Source: JANOBJ01 sp031411575
Lineage (GTDB): Bacteria; Pseudomonadota; Gammaproteobacteria; Burkholderiales; Burkholderiaceae_C
DNA: 7,578 nt
Assembly (NCBI GenBank): GCA_031411575.1
Contig: JANOBJ010000037.1
Coordinates: 1-7,578, forward strand
Direction of reading: 5' to 3'
Shown piece after piece: positions 4,935 to 7,578 of the stretch. The translations under genes were made by a program, and so were the position numbers. Under the pieces are notes generated by a model, which was given only the letters and a program-made list of their open reading frames with translations, made no database searches and had not been told where the DNA came from. How positions within the stretch are numbered: position 1 is the first letter of the stretch; each line of letters starts with the position of its first letter.

Positions 4935-6566
4935 CTACTGCAACCGCAGCTTCAGCGGCTGCATGTGGCGGGTGTGGCGCACCTGGTTGTGGTCAAAGAC
5001 CGAAACCCACATATAGGTTTCGTTGCCAATCGGCTGGTCGAACTTCGAGCCGGTGTCGAGCACACGCGACGCTTCGAGCGTCCACCAGCCGTCTTTCCAC
5101 TGCGCATGGGCGCTGACGTCGCCCCGGTCGCCAGTGAACGGCGTGTCGTACACGATGGACGGGATCACCGTGCCCACCGGAATCGCGGCGTCAGCCTTGG
5201 CGCTGTAGGGCACCACATCGGCCCGCGCCATCGCAAACCTGCCGGTCTCGCTTACGTTGACATCCGGGTTGAACTTGCCCATCTGCGCCTGCTGGGCGGC
5301 CAGGTCTTTTGGCAGGTGCTTCACCTTCACATAGGGCGTGTTGGGCATCTTCTCGAAGATCTGCTCGAAGCCGCCGCCGGTCTTGGGGTCCTGTCCGTAG
5401 CCGCCGGTGTAGCGGCCCGGCTTGACGTCCATCAGCGCGCCAAAGTAATTGTCGTCAAACTGGTTGATGGCGCCCGAGCGCACGCTCTTCCAGTGCCAGA
5501 CATCGGCCAGGCTGCCGTCGGTGGCGGCGTGCAGACCCAATCCGTTGGAAGGGCCCGGTTTGTCGGCAAAAGGCTTGGGGCCGAGCCGCACGGTGTTGCC
5601 GCCCGCGATGGGCGACAGCGCAAGCATGACGGCGAACTTGTCTTCGTAGTACTCGTTCTCGTCGTTGTTGTAGTAGTTGGAATGCAGCAGTTTCCAGCCG
5701 GCTTCCGTCTTCTGCAGGGGAATGTGTTTCTGGCTGCGCGTGGCATCCGGCCAGCGGAACAGGAAGTACGCCTTGGCGCCGTCATGCAGCGCCTTCACAT
5801 GCACGTTCACCTCGCCGCCGACCAGGTTGAAGCCGCGGGCGGTGTGCACCACCACCTCAGTGGCGCTCTTCCAGGCCTCGTCCGCGCCGTCGCCATTCAG
5901 CGTCGGGGCGACTGTGGCGCGCGTCAGGGTGAGCGTGCGCTGGGTGCTGTCGTCCAGCACATAGGCGAACGCCGCGCCACCGAGGCCGGCTGCCACCGCG
6001 ATGCCGGCGCCCAGGCCGTAGGCCGCGCGAGGACTGACGATCTTGAGCAACTGGCGCAAGCCGCCGAGCGCCAGCTGCGCCAGCACATGAAGCCCCATGT
6101 AGGCGACGAAACCCCAGGACAGCAGTTCGTGCACGCGCACCAGCGGATTGGTGGGCACCAGCCCCGGCAGGAAATACATCAGCACGCCCGTGACCGCGGC
6201 GCCTGCCAGCAGCGCGAAGGCCACCCAGTAGATCAGCTTGTTGATCGCCTGCCAGCGGGTGGTGCGGTCGGCGCTCTTGAGGCTGGCCCAGCGAAAACTC
6301 AGCCGCCCGCCCAGATCCATGCGCCAGAGAAAAACGATATACGCCACTACCAGGGTCGTGAGCACGGTTGCACTGACGAAATGCCAGCGCAACACATTGC
6401 CCTGCAGCACCAGCACATCGAGCCAGCGCAGCAACCCGGAGCTGTCGGTCATGCCGGCAATGCGCCAGCCGGTGGAAACGCTGAGCAGCAAGGCCACGAC
6501 GAGGCCCCAGTGGATCAGCATGGTGGGCAGGTCGGCGCGCGGCCGGGCGGTCGGGGTATTACTCAT
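4935..6566 (-). CDS. Cytochrome b membrane domain fused to ethylbenzene-dehydrogenase-gamma-like haem domain
   Basis: A 543-residue predicted inner-membrane redox protein. The N-terminal part resembles Ni-hydrogenase/formate-dehydrogenase-type di-haem cytochrome b, with five hydrophobic helices near 17-38, 60-80, 110-133, 148-170 and 184-203. Candidate haem-ligand histidines are His19, His62, His146 and His160. With the N-terminus inside, five helices place the rest in the periplasm. Residues of about 210-543 resemble the haem-b-binding gamma subunit of ethylbenzene and dimethylsulfide dehydrogenases (Eb_dh family), with blocks such as TLNGDGADEAW, YYEDKFAVM, DVWHWKS and WWTLEASRVLDTG. In EbdC the haem is held by Met and Lys. 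Met314 and a His or Lys near 531-539 could play this role, which is inference. I start at the ATG at 6566; an in-frame TTG at 6584 would add six residues. The reductase lies downstream and a solute-binding protein is divergent. The likely role is transmembrane electron transfer; the partner is unknown. Confidence 0.87.
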   Translation of the reverse strand: MSNTPTARPRADLPTMLIHWGLVVALLLSVSTGWRIAGMTDSSGLLRWLDVLVLQGNVLRWHFVSATVLTTLVVAYIVFLWRMDLGGRLSFRWASLKSADRTTRWQAINKLIYWVAFALLAGAAVTGVLMYFLPGLVPTNPLVRVHELLSWGFVAYMGLHVLAQLALGGLRQLLKIVSPRAAYGLGAGIAVAAGLGGAAFAYVLDDSTQRTLTLTRATVAPTLNGDGADEAWKSATEVVVHTARGFNLVGGEVNVHVKALHDGAKAYFLFRWPDATRSQKHIPLQKTEAGWKLLHSNYYNNDENEYYEDKFAVMLALSPIAGGNTVRLGPKPFADKPGPSNGLGLHAATDGSLADVWHWKSVRSGAINQFDDNYFGALMDVKPGRYTGGYGQDPKTGGGFEQIFEKMPNTPYVKVKHLPKDLAAQQAQMGKFNPDVNVSETGRFAMARADVVPYSAKADAAIPVGTVIPSIVYDTPFTGDRGDVSAHAQWKDGWWTLEASRVLDTGSKFDQPIGNETYMWVSVFDHNQVRHTRHMQPLKLRLQ

Positions 6567-6613
6567 CTTGGCTGTGCGATCCAACGACTCAGGGGGCTTC
6601 TAGTGTGGTAGTA

Positions 6614-6633
6614 AGTACACATTTGCGCGTACT
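6614..6633. repeat. Dyad AGTAC-N10-GTACT
   Basis: AGTAC (6614-6618) and GTACT (6629-6633) form a spaced inverted repeat about 50 bases upstream of the cytochrome start, inside its likely 5' leader. It may be a regulator half-site pair or chance. A second small dyad, TTAC-N5-GTAA, is at 6641-6653. Confidence 0.25.
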
Positions 6634-6655
6634 GACTTGGTTACTTCATGTAATT

Positions 6656-6677
6656 TTTGCACGATACTGGGTGCAAA
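6656..6677. promoter_or_regulatory. Operator-like dyad TTTGCAC-N8-GTGCAAA
   Basis: A perfect 7-bp inverted repeat (6656-6662 and 6671-6677) with an 8-base spacer lies in the middle of the divergent promoter region. Its size suits a dimeric transcription factor. The half-sites recall NtrC sites (TGCAC-N7-GTGCA), but the spacing here is one base longer, so I do not name the regulator. It overlaps the possible minus-strand promoter at 6661-6688. Confidence 0.45.
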
Positions 6678-6688
6678 GCCTGCATCAA
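6661..6688 (-). promoter_or_regulatory. Possible sigma-70 promoter of the cytochrome/reductase operon
   Basis: On the minus strand TTGATG (6688-6683) and TATCGT (6666-6661) are separated by 16 bases, each matching four of six consensus positions. Transcription would start near 6655 and leave a leader of about 90 bases before the ATG at 6566. The dyad at 6656-6677 covers the -10 and spacer, so a bound repressor would block it. Confidence 0.3.
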
Positions 6689-6689
6689 C

Positions 6690-6705
6690 GTGGCTCGGTT
6701 GCCAC
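6690..6705. repeat. Dyad GTGGC-N6-GCCAC
   Basis: GTGGC (6690-6694) and GCCAC (6701-6705) form a second short inverted repeat in the divergent region, 12 bases from the TTTGCAC dyad. It could be another protein-binding site or an RNA hairpin in the leader of the solute-binding-protein gene. The rest of the region up to 6788 shows no clear promoter to me. Confidence 0.25.
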
Positions 6706-6788
6706 AAATCAGGCAGGCACTGTCGGCTCCGTGCGTCATGAACGCCGCGCCGGCGATGAACAACCAAATGGCTTCATTTACCGGTGAC

Positions 6789-6793
6789 GGAGG
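6789..6793 (+). promoter_or_regulatory. Ribosome binding site that decides a TTG start
   Basis: GGAGG lies five bases before TTG at 6799. The later ATG at 6835 has only AGGGGGG about 11 bases away, so the GGAGG site favours the TTG start. Confidence 0.5.
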
Positions 6794-6798
6794 TTTCC

Positions 6799-7578
6799 TT
6801 GGGCAAACTCTGGTTTAGGGGGGTCGTGCGCGGCATGGCGTGGCTCGTTGCTGGCGGACTGATTTCGGGCGCAGGTGGCGCGCAGGCAGCGGAGGTGGGT
6901 GTCACCGACACTGAAATCATCCTGGGCATGAACATCACGCTGCAGGGGGGCAAGAACGACTACGGCGTTGCCGCCGGCCAGGGCATGAAGCTGTATTTCG
7001 ATGCGGTGAACGCGGCAGGCGGCGTCAATGGCCGCAAGCTGGTGCCGCGGGTGCTGGACGACGACAACAAGGCGGCCACGTCCGAGGCCAACGCCCGAAA
7101 GCTGGTGGCCGACGGCGCGTTTGTGCTGTTCAGCTCCATCGATGGCGGGCCGTCCACCGCGGTCATGAAAGTCGCCAACGAACTCAAGGTTCCGTTCTTT
7201 GGCCCCATGGCGGGGCCGCCGATTTTGCGCCGGCCACACCAACCGCTGGTGTTTCCGGTGCGGGCCGAGCACCGCGACGAGTTCCGCGCGCTGATGGTCT
7301 GGGGCAAGAGCACTGGGTTGCGCACGGTGGGCTTCCTGCATGCAGACACCGAAGTCGGCAAGACCCACCTGAAAAATGTCGAACTGATTGCGCAGGAGCT
7401 GGATCTGAAACTGGTGGTGGCGGTCCCGTTCAAGGGCGACGTGACCGACGCGCAGGTGGCCGACATGGCGAAGCTCGTCGGCGAGAAGCAGCCCGACATG
7501 TTCCTGAACCACGGTTCGGCGGCGCTCTACCAGAAGCTGGTGGCCAAATCGAAAGCTGCGGGCAGCAAGACCACGTTC
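6799..7578 (+). CDS. ABC transporter periplasmic solute-binding protein, branched-chain amino acid type (3' truncated)
   Basis: A periplasmic type I solute-binding protein of the Leu/Ile/Val-binding group, which captures small ligands and delivers them to an ABC permease. 260 codons are present without a stop; full proteins are about 370-400 residues, so about two thirds is seen. From the TTG at 6799 the protein has a signal peptide (Lys3, Arg7 and Arg11, a hydrophobic stretch, then GGAQA, with cleavage near residue 30). The mature start EVGVTDTEIILG, then NAAGGVNGRKLVPRVLDDD at 71-89, AARKLVADG-like text at 98-106 and FFGPMAG at 133-139 are typical of the family. Without the TTG start the signal peptide would lose its positive charges, which supports that choice; GTG 6826 and ATG 6835 are alternatives. 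The ligand cannot be told from this part: amino acids, urea, amides or aromatic acids are all possible. It is divergent from the cytochrome module, suggesting shared regulation, and permease genes may follow beyond the window. Confidence 0.88.
   Translation, partial: MGKLWFRGVVRGMAWLVAGGLISGAGGAQAAEVGVTDTEIILGMNITLQGGKNDYGVAAGQGMKLYFDAVNAAGGVNGRKLVPRVLDDDNKAATSEANARKLVADGAFVLFSSIDGGPSTAVMKVANELKVPFFGPMAGPPILRRPHQPLVFPVRAEHRDEFRALMVWGKSTGLRTVGFLHADTEVGKTHLKNVELIAQELDLKLVVAVPFKGDVTDAQVADMAKLVGEKQPDMFLNHGSAALYQKLVAKSKAAGSKTTF

Noticed and set aside
4042..5016. Plus-strand open frame across the reductase
   Set aside because: It is antisense to a clear 2Fe-2S/FAD reductase and has no domain text of its own.
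4965..6611. Long open frame on the plus strand opposite the cytochrome gene
   Set aside because: Its composition (many His, Gln, Arg, Ala, Val) is that of an antisense shadow in GC-rich DNA; the minus strand holds recognisable conserved domains.
6656..6677. NtrC binding site
   Set aside because: The half-sites are similar but the spacing is one base longer than the classical site, and I found no convincing sigma-54 promoter nearby.
6605..6787. 60-codon plus-strand frame in the divergent intergenic region
   Set aside because: It has a GTG start without a ribosome binding site, a composition unlike the neighbours, and covers the dyad-rich control region.

Overview
The window looks like chromosomal DNA of a high-GC betaproteobacterium, most likely Burkholderiales/Comamonadaceae (Rhodoferax, Polaromonas or Acidovorax type). 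I base this on the transketolase-GAPDH gene order, the wording of the two proteins, the GC-rich codon use, and a short AT-rich palindrome of a kind I recall from that family. This placement is from memory, not from a search. Both ends cut through genes.

Layout. Positions 1-759 (+) hold the C-terminal third of transketolase. Its first ~69 bases still align codon by codon with the family but are heavily altered and carry an in-frame TAG, so the window edge is suspect or the gene is broken. The 3' end is also odd. A 90-bp stretch (712-801) bounded by AAAAC supplies one complete transketolase C-terminus plus two hairpins, and a second, displaced C-terminus (799-840) follows in the same frame. Positions 881-1879 (+) hold a normal type I GAPDH (gap). 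Positions 1947-3743 (+) hold a secreted subtilisin-like serine protease with an Ig/PKD-like domain and a Gly-rich, hydrophobic, Arg-rich tail resembling the GlyGly-CTERM (rhombosortase) sorting signal.

Two minus-strand genes converge on the protease. Transcribed first (6566 down to 4935) is a fusion of a five-helix di-haem cytochrome b membrane domain with a periplasmic ethylbenzene-dehydrogenase-gamma-like haem domain. Second (4860 down to 3796) is a soluble 2Fe-2S/FAD/NAD(P)H reductase. Together they look like a two-gene electron-transfer module that could carry electrons from cytoplasmic NAD(P)H across the membrane to a periplasmic haem. No molybdenum catalytic subunit or Fe-S subunit is encoded here.

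A 232-bp divergent intergenic region (6567-6798) with several dyad symmetries separates this module from a plus-strand gene (6799 to the window end). That gene encodes a branched-chain-amino-acid-type ABC transporter solute-binding protein, truncated by the window edge. The dyad TTTGCAC-N8-GTGCAAA overlaps a possible promoter of the cytochrome gene and is the best candidate regulatory site.

I see no tRNA, rRNA, CRISPR array, insertion sequence or integrase gene. The most unusual items are the remodelled transketolase ends and the cytochrome b/EbdC-like fusion with its private reductase.
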